A stretch of 64,000 bases of DNA from Pollutimonas harenae (GTDB taxonomy: Bacteria > Pseudomonadota > Gammaproteobacteria > Burkholderiales > Burkholderiaceae_B): NCBI RefSeq assembly GCF_004153685.1, contig NZ_SDQD01000001.1, forward strand, positions 806,001 to 870,000, written 5' to 3'. Every line of letters begins with the position of its first letter. Position 1 is the first letter of the stretch. A model generated the notes under the pieces. The model was not told the origin of the DNA and did not search any database. It saw only the letters and a list, made by a program, of their open reading frames with translations. Position numbers and translations under genes: made by a program. Shown one piece after another: positions 7,617 to 17,253 of the stretch.

Positions 7617-8807
7617 ATGAAATTTGATCAGTCGGGTGTCGACGCGTTGATGGAGATTACCAGCCGTCCCGAGCTCGTTTTTGTGCGCGGACAAGGTTCC
7701 TGGCTGGAAGATCACAATGGCAAGCGATACCTGGATTTCGTGCAGGGCTGGGCGGTCAACAGCCTGGGCCACTGCCCACCCGAAGTCGTTCGCGCCCTGG
7801 GAATGCAAGCTGAACAACTGATCAACCCTTCGCCGGCCTTCTATAACCAGCCTGCCATGGACCTGGCCAAGCGTCTGACTGGCGCATCCTGTTTCGACCG
7901 GGTGTTTTTTACCAATAGCGGTGCCGAAGCCAACGAAGGTGCCATCAAGCTGGCACGCAAGTGGGGGCAGCTCAAGCGCAACGGCGCCTACAAGATCATC
8001 ACCTTCGATCATAGCTTCCACGGCCGTACGCTGGCGACCATGTCGGCATCAGGCAAGCCTGGTTGGGACAAAATGTTTGCCCCACAAGTCGATGGCTTCC
8101 CCAAGGCTGATTTGAATGACCTGGATTCGGTGCGTGCCCTGATCGACGACCAGACCGTGGCCATCATGCTTGAACCGGTTCAGGGTGAAGGCGGGGTCAT
8201 CCCGGCGACGGTCGAGTATATGCAGGGGTTGCGCAAACTGGCCGACGAACACGGCCTTTTGCTTATCGTCGATGAGGTGCAGACCGGCATGGGCCGTACC
8301 GGTACCTTGTTCGCCTACGAGCGCTCGGGCATTACGCCTGACATCATGACGCTGGCCAAGGGAATAGGCGCCGGTGTGCCGCTAGGCGCGCTGTGCGCAC
8401 GCGAAGAAGTATGCGTGTTTGTACACGGCGACCAAGGCGGTACCTACAATGGCAATCCACTCATGGCGGCCGCCGGCATTGCCGTCTTTGATGCCATCAC
8501 GGCCCCAGGCTTTCTTGACTCGGTCAACGCGCGTGCGCAACAGCTGTCCGAAGGCCTGCTGGCCCTGTCGGCCAAATGGGGCATGAAAGGCGAGCGTGGT
8601 GTGGGCCTGCTGCGTGCCCTGATGCTCGATCGCGACGATGGTGTTGCCATTGTGAACATGGCGCGCGACTGGGCACCCGAGGGCATGTTGCTGAACGCAC
8701 CGCGGCCGTCCTTGTTGCGCTTTATGCCGGCGCTGAATGTCACGGCCCAGGAAATCGATCTGATGCTGGGCCGGCTGGACGAAATCGTGGCAAAGGTGCG
8801 CGCTTAG
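7617..8807 (+). CDS. argD: Acetylornithine aminotransferase-type class III PLP enzyme
   Basis: 396 residues, class III aminotransferase. The cofactor phosphate motif [20 protein letters not shown], the [15 protein letters not shown] block with the PLP-contacting aspartate, and the Schiff-base lysine in [15 protein letters not shown] are all present. The pattern agrees best with ArgD (N-acetylornithine + 2-oxoglutarate, arginine biosynthesis). Paralogues acting on succinylornithine, GABA or beta-alanine look similar, so the substrate is likely but not certain. AGGAAG lies 8 bases before the ATG. It is monocistronic, convergent with glcB, and followed by a strong inverted repeat. Confidence 0.82.
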   Translation: MKFDQSGVDALMEITSRPELVFVRGQGSWLEDHNGKRYLDFVQGWAVNSLGHCPPEVVRALGMQAEQLINPSPAFYNQPAMDLAKRLTGASCFDRVFFTNSGAEANEGAIKLARKWGQLKRNGAYKIITFDHSFHGRTLATMSASGKPGWDKMFAPQVDGFPKADLNDLDSVRALIDDQTVAIMLEPVQGEGGVIPATVEYMQGLRKLADEHGLLLIVDEVQTGMGRTGTLFAYERSGITPDIMTLAKGIGAGVPLGALCAREEVCVFVHGDQGGTYNGNPLMAAAGIAVFDAITAPGFLDSVNARAQQLSEGLLALSAKWGMKGERGVGLLRALMLDRDDGVAIVNMARDWAPEGMLLNAPRPSLLRFMPALNVTAQEIDLMLGRLDEIVAKVRA

Positions 8808-8841
8808 CTTCCGTCTTCTTTGCCCATACCAGACACAAACA

Positions 8842-8877
8842 ACAAGGCCTGAAACGCTCCCGCACTTCAGGCCTTGT
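8842..8877. terminator. Hairpin between convergent argD and glcB
   Basis: A perfect 12-bp inverted repeat, ACAAGGCCTGAA (8842-8853) and TTCAGGCCTTGT (8866-8877), with a 12-base loop. There is no T-run on either side, so it is terminator-like by position rather than a canonical intrinsic terminator. It may act in both directions. Confidence 0.6.
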
Positions 8878-8899
8878 GTATGAACGGCTGGCCGGATTC

Positions 8900-11059
8900 T
8901 TACTTGGCCTTTACTGCCTGGCGCCACTGGTGCAGCAAGGGTTCGGTATAGCCGTTGGGTTGTTCCAGACCTTTGAACACCAGATCGCAGGCTGCCTTGT
9001 AGGCCAATGAGGTGTCGAAGTGTCCGGCCATGGGCTGGTACAGGGGATCACCGGCATTTTGACCATCAACCACAGCGGCCATGCGTTCCATGGTTTCCTG
9101 TACCTGCGCTTGGCTGACCACGCCGTGACGCAGCCAGTTGGCCATGTGCTGGCTGGAAATGCGCAGGGTTGCGCGGTCTTCCATCAGGCCGACGTCATGA
9201 ATGTCGGGGACCTTGGAGCAGCCTATGCCCTGGTCCACCCAGCGCACCACATAACCGAGTATGCCCTGTGCATTGTTGTCGAGCTCTTCCTGGATTTCCT
9301 GGGCTGACCAGTTGGTATCGGTGGCGACGGGGATGGTCAGTAGTTTGTCGAGCAAAGGCTCGGACTTGCCTTCCATGCCTTTCTGGACTTCCTGCACATC
9401 GACTTGGTGGTAGTGCAGCGCATGCAGGGTGGCCGCGGTGGGCGATGGCACCCAGGCTGTGTTGCCGCCGGCCTTGAGGTGACCGATTTTTTGTACCAGC
9501 ATGTCGGCCATCAGGTCGGGCATGGCCCACATGCCTTTACCGATTTGAGCCTGACCGCGCAAGCCGCATTCCAGGCCAGTTTGCACGTTGTTGCGCTCGT
9601 AGGCGTCTATCCATGCACTGCGCTTCATGTCGCCCTTGCGCACCATGGGGCCCGCTTCCATGGACGTGTGCATTTCGTCGCCAGTGCGATCCAGAAAACC
9701 GGTATTGATGAAGGCGACGCGCTCGCGCGCAGCGGCAATGCAGGCCTTGAGGTTGGCACTGGTGCGGCGCTCTTCATCCATGATGCCCATTTTGATGGTG
9801 TTGGGCGCAAGACCCAGCAAGGCTTCCGTGCGCGAGAACAGCTCAGTTGCAAAGGCGACTTCGTCGGGACCATGCATTTTGGGCTTGACGATGTAGATGG
9901 ACCCCGAGCGCGAGTTGCCTTGTTTCTTCAGGTCGTGGATGGCGATCAGCGAAGTGAAGACCGCATCGAGTATGCCTTCGGGCACCTCATTGCCGGCCTC
10001 GTCAAGGATGGCCGGATTGGTCATCAAGTGACCCACGTTGCGGATGAACATCAGGGAGCGGCCATGCAGAGACTGCGGCTGGCCGTTCAGGTCGGTGTAT
10101 TGACGATCTGGATTCAACTTGCGGGTGAAGGTCTTTCCGCCTTTGCTGACTTCCTCGGCCAGGCTGCCGTTCATCAGGCCCAGCCAATTGCGGTAAGCGC
10201 TGACCTTGTCTGCGGCATCGACGGCGGCGATGGAGTCTTCGCAGTCCATGATGGTGGTGATGGCAGCTTCCATGACCACGTCCTTGATGCCCGCGAGATC
10301 TTGCCCGCCGATGGGGTCCTTGCTGTCGATCTGGATTTCAAAATGCAGGCCGTTGTGCTTGAACACGAGGGCTTCGGGTTGGGCAGCGTCACCGCGATAG
10401 CCCAGAAAGAGCGTAGTGTCAGCCAGCGTGGTGTCTTGTCCATTGCTCAGGCTGACCTGCAGTTTGCCATTGTTCACGGCATAGCGCTTGGCATCGCTGT
10501 GCGAGCCGGCGGCCAGGGGAATGCTTTCGTCCAGGAAGGCGCGTGCAAAGGCAATGACTTTGTCACCGCGCTTGGCGTTGTAGCCACCGGCCCGGGTGGC
10601 GCCATCTTCTTCGGAAATGGCATCGGTGCCATACAGGGCATCGTACAGGCTGCCCCAGCGTGCATTGGCGGCGTTCAGCGCGTAGCGTGCGTTGGTAATG
10701 GGTACGACCAGCTGTGGACCGGCTTGCTGGGTAATTTCGGTGTCGACTTTGTTGGTCTTGACGGCCACACTGGCTGGCACGTCTTTCAGGTAGCCGATCT
10801 GGCGCAGGAAATCCTGGTAGGCCGCGGCGTTCTGGATGGGGCCGGGGTTCTGGCGGTACCAGTTGTCGAGTTCGGCTTGCAGGCGATCACGCTCGACCAG
10901 CAACTGGCGGTTCTTGGGTGCCAGCTCGTGCACCAACTGGTCGAAGCCAGACCAGAATGCCTCGGCGCTGACGTCGGTACCGGGCAGGGCCTCGTTCTGG
11001 ATGAAGTCATACAGTACGGTGGCAACCTGCAGCCGATGGCTGGAAGTTCGCTCGCTCAT
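8900..11059 (-). CDS. glcB: Malate synthase G
   Basis: 719 residues, close to the 723 of E. coli GlcB. It condenses glyoxylate with acetyl-CoA to malate in the cytoplasm. Recognisable blocks are [20 protein letters not shown], the metal/glyoxylate region [54 protein letters not shown] and the C-terminal [20 protein letters not shown]. It is transcribed away from the LysR gene at 11260, a layout in which LysR proteins often control the divergent gene. The adjacent purine pathway ends in glyoxylate, which this enzyme would consume; aceK further along also points to an active glyoxylate bypass. Confidence 0.95.
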   Translation of the reverse strand: MSERTSSHRLQVATVLYDFIQNEALPGTDVSAEAFWSGFDQLVHELAPKNRQLLVERDRLQAELDNWYRQNPGPIQNAAAYQDFLRQIGYLKDVPASVAVKTNKVDTEITQQAGPQLVVPITNARYALNAANARWGSLYDALYGTDAISEEDGATRAGGYNAKRGDKVIAFARAFLDESIPLAAGSHSDAKRYAVNNGKLQVSLSNGQDTTLADTTLFLGYRGDAAQPEALVFKHNGLHFEIQIDSKDPIGGQDLAGIKDVVMEAAITTIMDCEDSIAAVDAADKVSAYRNWLGLMNGSLAEEVSKGGKTFTRKLNPDRQYTDLNGQPQSLHGRSLMFIRNVGHLMTNPAILDEAGNEVPEGILDAVFTSLIAIHDLKKQGNSRSGSIYIVKPKMHGPDEVAFATELFSRTEALLGLAPNTIKMGIMDEERRTSANLKACIAAARERVAFINTGFLDRTGDEMHTSMEAGPMVRKGDMKRSAWIDAYERNNVQTGLECGLRGQAQIGKGMWAMPDLMADMLVQKIGHLKAGGNTAWVPSPTAATLHALHYHQVDVQEVQKGMEGKSEPLLDKLLTIPVATDTNWSAQEIQEELDNNAQGILGYVVRWVDQGIGCSKVPDIHDVGLMEDRATLRISSQHMANWLRHGVVSQAQVQETMERMAAVVDGQNAGDPLYQPMAGHFDTSLAYKAACDLVFKGLEQPNGYTEPLLHQWRQAVKAK

Positions 11060-11240
11060 GGTGTTCCTTTGATTGGATGGATGGAAGGCGGCGCCGGATG
11101 CGCCTGCATGGCTATAGCATAATGAAAATAAGCCTGGAGTTGAATGCTATGATTTATCGTTTCTATCGATACTTTTAGTATTGGCTATTACCAGTAAAAA
11201 AGAGTTTTTGAGAACTTTCCTGTTTGCTTTCACCCTTAGA

Positions 11241-11254
11241 ACCTAAATTTAGGT
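11241..11254. promoter_or_regulatory. 14-bp perfect palindrome just upstream of the LysR gene
   Basis: ACCTAAATTTAGGT, a perfect palindrome ending 5 bases before the LysR start codon and within the 200-base divergent gap to glcB. A protein bound here would block the ribosome site and promoter-proximal region, so autoregulation is plausible. The function is inferred from position and symmetry only. Confidence 0.45.
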
Positions 11255-11259
11255 ACGGA

Positions 11260-12177
11260 ATGGATAGATATACCGCCATACGCAGTTTTGCCCTGATTGC
11301 AGAGAAAGGCAGCTTTGCCGCGGCGGCTATCGTCGAGGGTGTCACCCCGGTGATCATGGGGCGGCGCCTGACCTCGCTGGAGCGGCGGCTGGGGGTGCAG
11401 TTGATGCATCGGTCGACTCGCGGGCTGACTCTGACTGACCTGGGCGAACAGTTTCTCGAGACTTGCCAGCAGTTGCTGCAGGACTTTGATGCGGCAGAAG
11501 ACGGCATCAGTGCAGGCCGCAATGTGGTGCGCGGTCATTTGGCGGTGGCGGCACCGGCCGCCTTCGGACGCAAGCATGTGGCACCGCATGCGGTGGCCTT
11601 CCGGACGCTCTACCCCGAGCTGCGCTTGTCTTTCAACTTTACTGACAGTGTCGAAGACCTGGTGCGGGAAGGCTATGACATGGCCATACGCATAGGCGAA
11701 GTCAAAGATCCCAATTATGTGCCGGTGCACCTGTTTCCAAACCGGCGTGTGGTGTGCGGCACGCCAGAATATTTCAGCCAGCATGGTGTACCGCGCATCC
11801 CCGAGGATCTGACCCGGCATAATTGCCTGGCCTTCAATCTGCAGGGCGGGCAGCAACGCGGCTGGATTTTTGTGCGCAACGGCAAGCCCTTTGCCGTGCG
11901 GGTCGAGGGTGACCTGGCCTGCAACGATGGCGAACTGCTGTACGAATGGATCAAGCAGGGCCTGGGTATAGGTTGGCGCTCAACCTGGGAAATACAGGCG
12001 GAGCTCAAGGACGGCAGTCTGATGACGGTGCTGGATGATTTCGCCCTGCCCGACTACAACATCCAGGCGGTGTATCCACAACAACGCTATTTGCCCGCTA
12101 AGGTGCGCCATCTTATCGACTTCCTGCGCGACATCTATAACCGCCCTGGTTATTGGGAAGAAAAGCTGCCGGCCTGA
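11260..12177 (+). CDS. LysR-family transcriptional regulator divergent from glcB
   Basis: 305 residues. It has an N-terminal winged helix-turn-helix (MDRYTAIRSFALIAEKGSFAAAA, then MGRRLTSLERRLGVQLMHRSTRGL) and a LysR substrate-binding domain from about residue 90 (GHLAVAAPAAFGRKHVAPH, YDMAIRIGEV). The subgroup resembles the large DsdC/AaeR-like beta-proteobacterial LTTR group. It lies between glcB (divergent) and the allA-uraD pair (convergent, 21 bases apart), so glyoxylate or purine metabolism is the natural regulatory target. The effector is unknown. I start at 11260 rather than further upstream because the family begins here. Confidence 0.85.
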   Translation: MDRYTAIRSFALIAEKGSFAAAAIVEGVTPVIMGRRLTSLERRLGVQLMHRSTRGLTLTDLGEQFLETCQQLLQDFDAAEDGISAGRNVVRGHLAVAAPAAFGRKHVAPHAVAFRTLYPELRLSFNFTDSVEDLVREGYDMAIRIGEVKDPNYVPVHLFPNRRVVCGTPEYFSQHGVPRIPEDLTRHNCLAFNLQGGQQRGWIFVRNGKPFAVRVEGDLACNDGELLYEWIKQGLGIGWRSTWEIQAELKDGSLMTVLDDFALPDYNIQAVYPQQRYLPAKVRHLIDFLRDIYNRPGYWEEKLPA

Positions 12178-12198
12178 AGCGCGGGCTGGCCGGAATGG

Positions 12199-12702
12199 CT
12201 AGTCAGCTGCGTTGATGATACCGGGCGGGCTCAGGTTGACGACATCGCAGTTCTCGCCCGGGCCACTGCGATCTATGACCAGAAAATCAGAGGCCTGATC
12301 CAGTGCAAGCAGCGGATGGTGCCAGACTCCTGTTCGGTAATTGACGCCTTGGGTGCTTTGGCACAGAAACACGCGCAAGCTATCCAGGGTTGGCGCAGCG
12401 CCCGCCGGAGCAACCACCACCAGATAGGGATGACCGGACAGCGGCATGAAAGCCTGGCTGCCTTGCGGATGTCGCTCCATCATGCTGACCGTGAAAGGCA
12501 GCTGGCGGGGCAGGCCGCGAAATATCGACACGATGGCTTTGCCGTTCGGACCTGGGTCGATATGGGCGAGGTCGTGGTAGCGTTCGGTATTGCCGTCGTT
12601 GATGGTGAAATGCCTGGCCTGGCCGGAGACTTCAATGACATCTCCGTAGGGGGCGAAGGCGTCTGGCGTCAGGGGTGCAATGGGCAGGTTGTTAAAGGTC
12701 AT
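12199..12702 (-). CDS. allA: Ureidoglycolate lyase
   Basis: 167 residues, a cupin-type enzyme that splits ureidoglycolate into glyoxylate and urea, the last step of allantoin breakdown. Family landmarks are LTPDAFAPYGDVIE, the MMERHPQGSQAFMPLSGHPYLVVVAP core and GVNYRTGVWHHPLLAL near the C-terminus. The start at 12702 (MTFNNL) lies 11 bases after the uraD stop, which implies a two-gene operon uraD-allA. Its product glyoxylate feeds glcB, located about 1.1 kb away. Confidence 0.92.
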   Translation of the reverse strand: MTFNNLPIAPLTPDAFAPYGDVIEVSGQARHFTINDGNTERYHDLAHIDPGPNGKAIVSIFRGLPRQLPFTVSMMERHPQGSQAFMPLSGHPYLVVVAPAGAAPTLDSLRVFLCQSTQGVNYRTGVWHHPLLALDQASDFLVIDRSGPGENCDVVNLSPPGIINAAD

Positions 12703-12713
12703 GGTTGTGCACC

Positions 12714-13241
12714 TCAAGAGTAGCGGGCGTCCAGCCGGAAACGGGCAATCTTGCCGATTTCCTGCAGGCAGGTAGAAAGCTCGATGTCGCGACTGTTCAG
12801 CAGGCGTGTATCGATGGCATCCATGATTTGGTGGCGGCTCAGGCCTTTGACCGCAATGATGAATGGAAAACCGAAACGCTCGCGATAGGCAGCGTTCAGC
12901 CGGCGCAGGCGTGCGAGCTCGTCGGCGCTGCATTGGTCCAGTCCGGCTCCTTGTTGTTCTTGTGTCGATGCCTGCGTCAGCGTGCCTTGAGCGGCTTCCT
13001 TGCCCGCCAGCTCGGGGTGGGCGCGTATGAGGGCAAGCTGGTCAGCGGGGTCGGCTTGGCTGACGGCGTCCAGCAGCGCCTTGTGCAATGCCTGCACGCT
13101 GTCAAAAGGGCGGGCATGCCAGGCGCGTTGAGTAACCCAGGCAGAGTGCTCGAAGATACCCTCCAGTGCCTCGGTGAATGCCTGGCAAGGCATGACGGAC
13201 AGTTCGGCCGGAGTTGGAAACGGCGCTTGTGTGGTGGTCAT
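12714..13241 (-). CDS. uraD: 2-oxo-4-hydroxy-4-carboxy-5-ureidoimidazoline (OHCU) decarboxylase
   Basis: 175 residues. It decarboxylates OHCU stereospecifically to (S)-allantoin, after urate oxidase and HIU hydrolase. The catalytic histidine motif RAHPELAGK is present, as are FGFPFIIAVKGLSRHQIMDAI and the C-terminal EIGKIARFRL helix typical of the family. I start at MTTTQAPFP (13241). It is the first gene of uraD-allA and divergent from xdhABC across a 193-base shared promoter region, suggesting joint control of purine genes. Confidence 0.93.
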   Translation of the reverse strand: MTTTQAPFPTPAELSVMPCQAFTEALEGIFEHSAWVTQRAWHARPFDSVQALHKALLDAVSQADPADQLALIRAHPELAGKEAAQGTLTQASTQEQQGAGLDQCSADELARLRRLNAAYRERFGFPFIIAVKGLSRHQIMDAIDTRLLNSRDIELSTCLQEIGKIARFRLDARYS

Positions 13242-13434
13242 GTGGAGCTCGTGCTGGTTTGCGTGTTGTAGGGGACAGCAAAGCCGTCGCTGCATAAACA
13301 AGACACTAGTGTGCCCCAAAGGGCGGTCAGGTCGCAATTGAAATCACCCCCGATAGCGGGCACAATCGGGATGAGGCCTGACAATATTTGCCAGGTGCGA
13401 TCCCTGGGTACTCTGCGAGTACGGAGCCGGTTCA
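13242..13434. promoter_or_regulatory. Divergent promoter region uraD-allA / xdhABC-guaD
   Basis: A 193-base gap between two divergent purine-degradation operons. It contains a 10-bp palindrome ACACTAGTGT at 13303-13312 that could be a regulator half of an operator. I see no convincing sigma-70 or sigma-54 elements. GGAG lies about 10 bases before the xdhA ATG. Confidence 0.4.
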
Positions 13435-14907
13435 ATGAAGACGCACAACATCCGTTTTTATTATCAGGGCAAGGTTCACGAAGTGGCTGAACAGCCAACG
13501 ACGCGAACGGTCTTGCAATACCTGCGCGAAGACCTGCACTGCCGTGGTACCAAAGAAGGATGCGCCGAAGGTGATTGCGGCGCCTGTACGGTGGTGGTGG
13601 GCGAGCTCGATCACGACGGCAAGCTTGCCCTGAAGGCAGTCAATGCCTGTATACAGTTTCTGCCCACACTCGATGGCAAGGCGCTTTTTACAGTTGAAGA
13701 TTTGCGGCAGCCCAATGGTGCCCTGCATCCAGTGCAGCAGGCTATGGTCGATCATCATGGTTCGCAATGCGGCTTTTGTACGCCGGGGTTCGTGATGTCC
13801 CTATGGGCTCTGTATAACAAGCAGCAGGCGGGCGAACGCCCCACGCTTGCGGACATACACGACACTTTGTCGGGCAATCTTTGCCGCTGTACGGGCTACC
13901 GCCCTATCGTCGATGCGGCCCATGCCATGTTCGACTCGCCGCGACTGACCCTCGACGAGCAGGCTCTGGCCGGGCAGCTGGATACACTGCGTCGTACTGA
14001 TACCTTCAACTATCGCCATGGCGAGCAACTATTTTTTGCACCACGCACCTTATCTGAACTGGCGCAGCTGCGACTCGATTATCCCGATGCGCGGCTATTG
14101 GCCGGCGGCACCGATATCGGTTTGTGGGTTACCAAACAATTACGCGAGCTGCCTCAGTTGATCCATGTGGGCCGGGTGGCCGGGCTGCACGATATGGATG
14201 AAGACGACGGGGTTTTGTGCATAGGTGCCGGTGTCTCGCTGAACGACGCCTATAGTGCTTTGGTGCAGCGTTATGAGCAGTTGCACGAAATGCAGCGGCG
14301 TTTTGCGTCGTTTCCCATACGCAATGCCGGCACGCTTGGTGGCAATATTGCCAATGGTTCTCCCATAGGCGATGCCATGCCTGCCCTGATCGCTTTGGGC
14401 ACACAGCTGGTCTTGCGCCGGGCTGAACATACCCGGACGCTGGCCCTGGAAGATTTTTACCTGGGCTATCAAAAGAATGCGCTGCAAACCGGCGAGTTTG
14501 TGCAAGGTATGCGCGTGCCCTTGCCTGTTAGCGGCTTGTGTTTTCGCAGCTATAAGTTGTCCAAGCGTTTCGACCAGGATATCTCTGCAGTATGTGCAGC
14601 GTTTGCCTTCAGGCTGGACGATGGCCTGATACGCAACGCGCGTGTGGCATACGGAGGCATGGCCGCAACGCCAGCCCGCGCGCCGGCTGCAGAGCACGCG
14701 CTGGAAAGCCAGCCCTGGACGCTGGCCACAGCCAGACTGGCCATGGAAGCGCTGAAGCAAGATTACAAACCTTTGTCCGATATGCGTGCCAGCAGCCGTT
14801 ATCGCATGGTGGCCGCGCAGAATCTGCTGTATCGCTTCTACCTTGAAACTCGCGCTGACCAGCCGTTGCCAGCGCAAGAAACCAGTGTGTTTGCGGATGT
14901 TCCCTAA
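13435..14907 (+). CDS. xdhA: Xanthine dehydrogenase small subunit (2Fe-2S and FAD domains)
   Basis: 490 residues. The N-terminal ferredoxin domain has its cysteines in GCAEGDCGACTVV. A second 2Fe-2S domain follows with CGFCTPGFVMSLWALYN and NLCRCTGYRPIVDAA. From about residue 190 a FAD domain appears (LLAGGTDIGLWVTK, RNAGTLGGNIANGSPIGDAMPALIAL). It passes electrons from the molybdenum subunit to NAD+. It abuts xdhB with no gap and belongs to the xdhABC-guaD operon. The order FeS-FAD on one chain and Mo on another is the usual bacterial XdhAB layout. Confidence 0.95.
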   Translation: MKTHNIRFYYQGKVHEVAEQPTTRTVLQYLREDLHCRGTKEGCAEGDCGACTVVVGELDHDGKLALKAVNACIQFLPTLDGKALFTVEDLRQPNGALHPVQQAMVDHHGSQCGFCTPGFVMSLWALYNKQQAGERPTLADIHDTLSGNLCRCTGYRPIVDAAHAMFDSPRLTLDEQALAGQLDTLRRTDTFNYRHGEQLFFAPRTLSELAQLRLDYPDARLLAGGTDIGLWVTKQLRELPQLIHVGRVAGLHDMDEDDGVLCIGAGVSLNDAYSALVQRYEQLHEMQRRFASFPIRNAGTLGGNIANGSPIGDAMPALIALGTQLVLRRAEHTRTLALEDFYLGYQKNALQTGEFVQGMRVPLPVSGLCFRSYKLSKRFDQDISAVCAAFAFRLDDGLIRNARVAYGGMAATPARAPAAEHALESQPWTLATARLAMEALKQDYKPLSDMRASSRYRMVAAQNLLYRFYLETRADQPLPAQETSVFADVP

Positions 14908-17253
14908 ATGAATACGCAATCAGAAGTTTTCCTGCATGATGGCGTCAAAGCGACCGCGTCCAACGCGGCAGGCGCGCCGGCGCCGCATGAGTCGGCCGCC
15001 CTGCATGTCAGTGGCGAGGCCATCTATGTCGACGATCTGCCCGAGCTGCAAGGCACATTGCATGGCGCCCTGGGTTTGTCCGGCAAGGCGCATGCGCGCG
15101 TTCTCTCCATGGACCTGGACCCGGTACGACGGGCACCCGGGGTGGTGGCGGTGCTGACTGCAAGCGACATTCCTGGAGAAAACAATTGTGGGCCGATCGT
15201 GCACGATGATCCCGTGCTGGCCGACGGTCTGGTGCAATATGTGGGCCAGCCTGTTTTTGCGGTGGTGGCTGAAAGTCACGACGCCGCCCGCCGCGCAGCG
15301 CGTCTGGCATGCATTCAGTACGAAGACCTGCCGGCTCAGCTGACGCCACAACCTGCTGGGGCGGAACAGGCTACAGTGGTGGCACCCATGCGCATGCGTC
15401 GTGGCGACCCCGAGGCTGCCATTGCGGCGGCGCCGCAACGCCTGGCCGGCACTTTTTCATGCAATGGCCAGGAGCAGTTTTATCTGGAAGGGCAAGTCTC
15501 TTACGCCATACCCAAAGAAGGTCAAAGCCTGCATCTGCATTGCTCCACCCAGCATCCCAGTGAAATGCAGGCTGTAGTGGCTCATGTGCTGGGCTGGCAT
15601 GCACATCAGCTCAGAGTGGAGTGCCGGCGTATGGGCGGCGGCTTTGGCGGCAAGGAATCACAGTCGGCGCTTTTTGCCTGCGTGGCAGCCCTTTGCGCCA
15701 CACGCCTGAACAGGCCGGTCAAGCTGCGTCTTGATCGTGATGATGACTTCATGATCACCGGCAAGCGCCATGGCTTTCATTATGACTATGACGTGGGCTT
15801 TGACGAGCAGGGTCGCATACTGGGCCTGAAACTGGACATGAGTTTGCGCGCCGGGTTTTCGGCTGATTTGTCCGAGGCTGTAGCGACACGCGCCGTATGC
15901 CATGTGGACAATGCCTATTACATCCCTCATATCGATGTGCTGGCCGTATGCAGCAAAACCAACACGCAGTCCAATACCGCATTTCGCGGTTTTGGCGGGC
16001 CGCAGGGGGCGCTGATCACCGAGGTCCTGCTGGATACCATTGCTCGTCGTGTGGGACGCGATCCCCTCGAGGTCCGGCGCGTCAATTTCTATGATGGGCA
16101 AGACCGCAACACCACACCTTATGGTCAGCCCGTGCTGGACAATGTACTGGTGCCGCTCACAGATCAACTGGTGGCTGCCAGTGCCTATGAGGCCCGCCGC
16201 AAGGCCGTACAGGAATTCAACCGCAACAGCCAGGTGCTGAAAAAAGGTCTGGCGCTCACCCCCGTGAAGTTCGGCATTTCATTCAATGTGCCCGCCTTCA
16301 ATCAGGCGGGTGCGCTGGTGCACGTTTATCGTGATGGCTCTGTATTGGTCAACCATGGTGGTACCGAAATGGGCCAGGGTTTGAATACCAAAGTGGCTCA
16401 GGTTACGGCAACCGAGCTGGGCGTGAATCTGGCCAGTGTCCGCGTAACGGCAACCGACACCAGCAAGGTCGCCAACACTTCGGCTACGGCGGCCTCGACC
16501 GGTTCCGATTTGAATGGCAAGGCCGCACAGGATGCGGCACGTCGCATACGTTGCCGGCTGGCTGAGTTCGCCGCTGCTCATTGGGGTGGGTCGGCCGCTG
16601 ATGTGGTGTTTGCCGATAATGCCGTGGCGGTCAACGGGCAGCAATTGCCTTTTGCTCAGGTGGTGGACACGGCCTACTGGGCTCAAGTGCAACTGTGGTC
16701 GGAAGGCTTTTATGCCACGCCCGGCATACAGTGGGACAAGCACACCATGACAGGTCGGCCTTTTTATTATTTCGCCTATGGTGCAGCCGTGTCGGAAGTC
16801 GTGATCGATACCTTGACCGGCGAATGGAAGCTGCTGCGAGCCGACCTGTTGCATGACGTGGGGCAATCCATCAATCCGGCGATAGACATCGGGCAAATTG
16901 AAGGTGGCTTTATTCAAGGCATGGGCTGGCTGACCACAGAAGAGCTGTGCTGGAACAACGAAGGCAAGCTCACCACCCATGCCCCTTCCACCTACAAGAT
17001 ACCGGCTGTGGGCGACTGTCCTGCTGACTTCCGGGTGGCCTTGTTTCATAACCAGAACATCAAAGACACAGTCCATCGTTCCAAGGCGGTCGGTGAGCCG
17101 CCGCTTTTGTTGTCTTTCAGTGTTTTCAATGCCATACGTGATGCTGTTGTCAGTGCGCAAGGCAATGGCAACGAGCCTCAGCTGAATGCGCCTGCCACAC
17201 CAGAGGCCATACTGGATGCGCTGAGTGGCTTGCCTGGCCGGAGCACTGCCTGA
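14908..17253 (+). CDS. xdhB: Xanthine dehydrogenase molybdopterin-binding subunit
   Basis: 781 residues; it hydroxylates hypoxanthine and xanthine to urate at a molybdenum centre. Landmarks include the SGEAIYVDDLPELQGTLHGA opening, FYLEGQVSYA, the glycine-rich MGGGFGGKESQ, FRGFGGPQGALI with the substrate-contacting arginine, GTEMGQGLNTKV, and KAVGEPPLLLSFSVFNAIRDA carrying the catalytic glutamate in VGEPP. It begins immediately after the xdhA stop and overlaps xdhC by one base. It is full length with no frameshift. Confidence 0.95.
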   Translation: MNTQSEVFLHDGVKATASNAAGAPAPHESAALHVSGEAIYVDDLPELQGTLHGALGLSGKAHARVLSMDLDPVRRAPGVVAVLTASDIPGENNCGPIVHDDPVLADGLVQYVGQPVFAVVAESHDAARRAARLACIQYEDLPAQLTPQPAGAEQATVVAPMRMRRGDPEAAIAAAPQRLAGTFSCNGQEQFYLEGQVSYAIPKEGQSLHLHCSTQHPSEMQAVVAHVLGWHAHQLRVECRRMGGGFGGKESQSALFACVAALCATRLNRPVKLRLDRDDDFMITGKRHGFHYDYDVGFDEQGRILGLKLDMSLRAGFSADLSEAVATRAVCHVDNAYYIPHIDVLAVCSKTNTQSNTAFRGFGGPQGALITEVLLDTIARRVGRDPLEVRRVNFYDGQDRNTTPYGQPVLDNVLVPLTDQLVAASAYEARRKAVQEFNRNSQVLKKGLALTPVKFGISFNVPAFNQAGALVHVYRDGSVLVNHGGTEMGQGLNTKVAQVTATELGVNLASVRVTATDTSKVANTSATAASTGSDLNGKAAQDAARRIRCRLAEFAAAHWGGSAADVVFADNAVAVNGQQLPFAQVVDTAYWAQVQLWSEGFYATPGIQWDKHTMTGRPFYYFAYGAAVSEVVIDTLTGEWKLLRADLLHDVGQSINPAIDIGQIEGGFIQGMGWLTTEELCWNNEGKLTTHAPSTYKIPAVGDCPADFRVALFHNQNIKDTVHRSKAVGEPPLLLSFSVFNAIRDAVVSAQGNGNEPQLNAPATPEAILDALSGLPGRSTA

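Noticed and set aside
9404-11122. Long plus-strand open frame of 572 codons opposite glcB
   Set aside because: It mirrors the codon structure of glcB, whose product matches malate synthase G over its whole length; the opposite frame resembles no known family.
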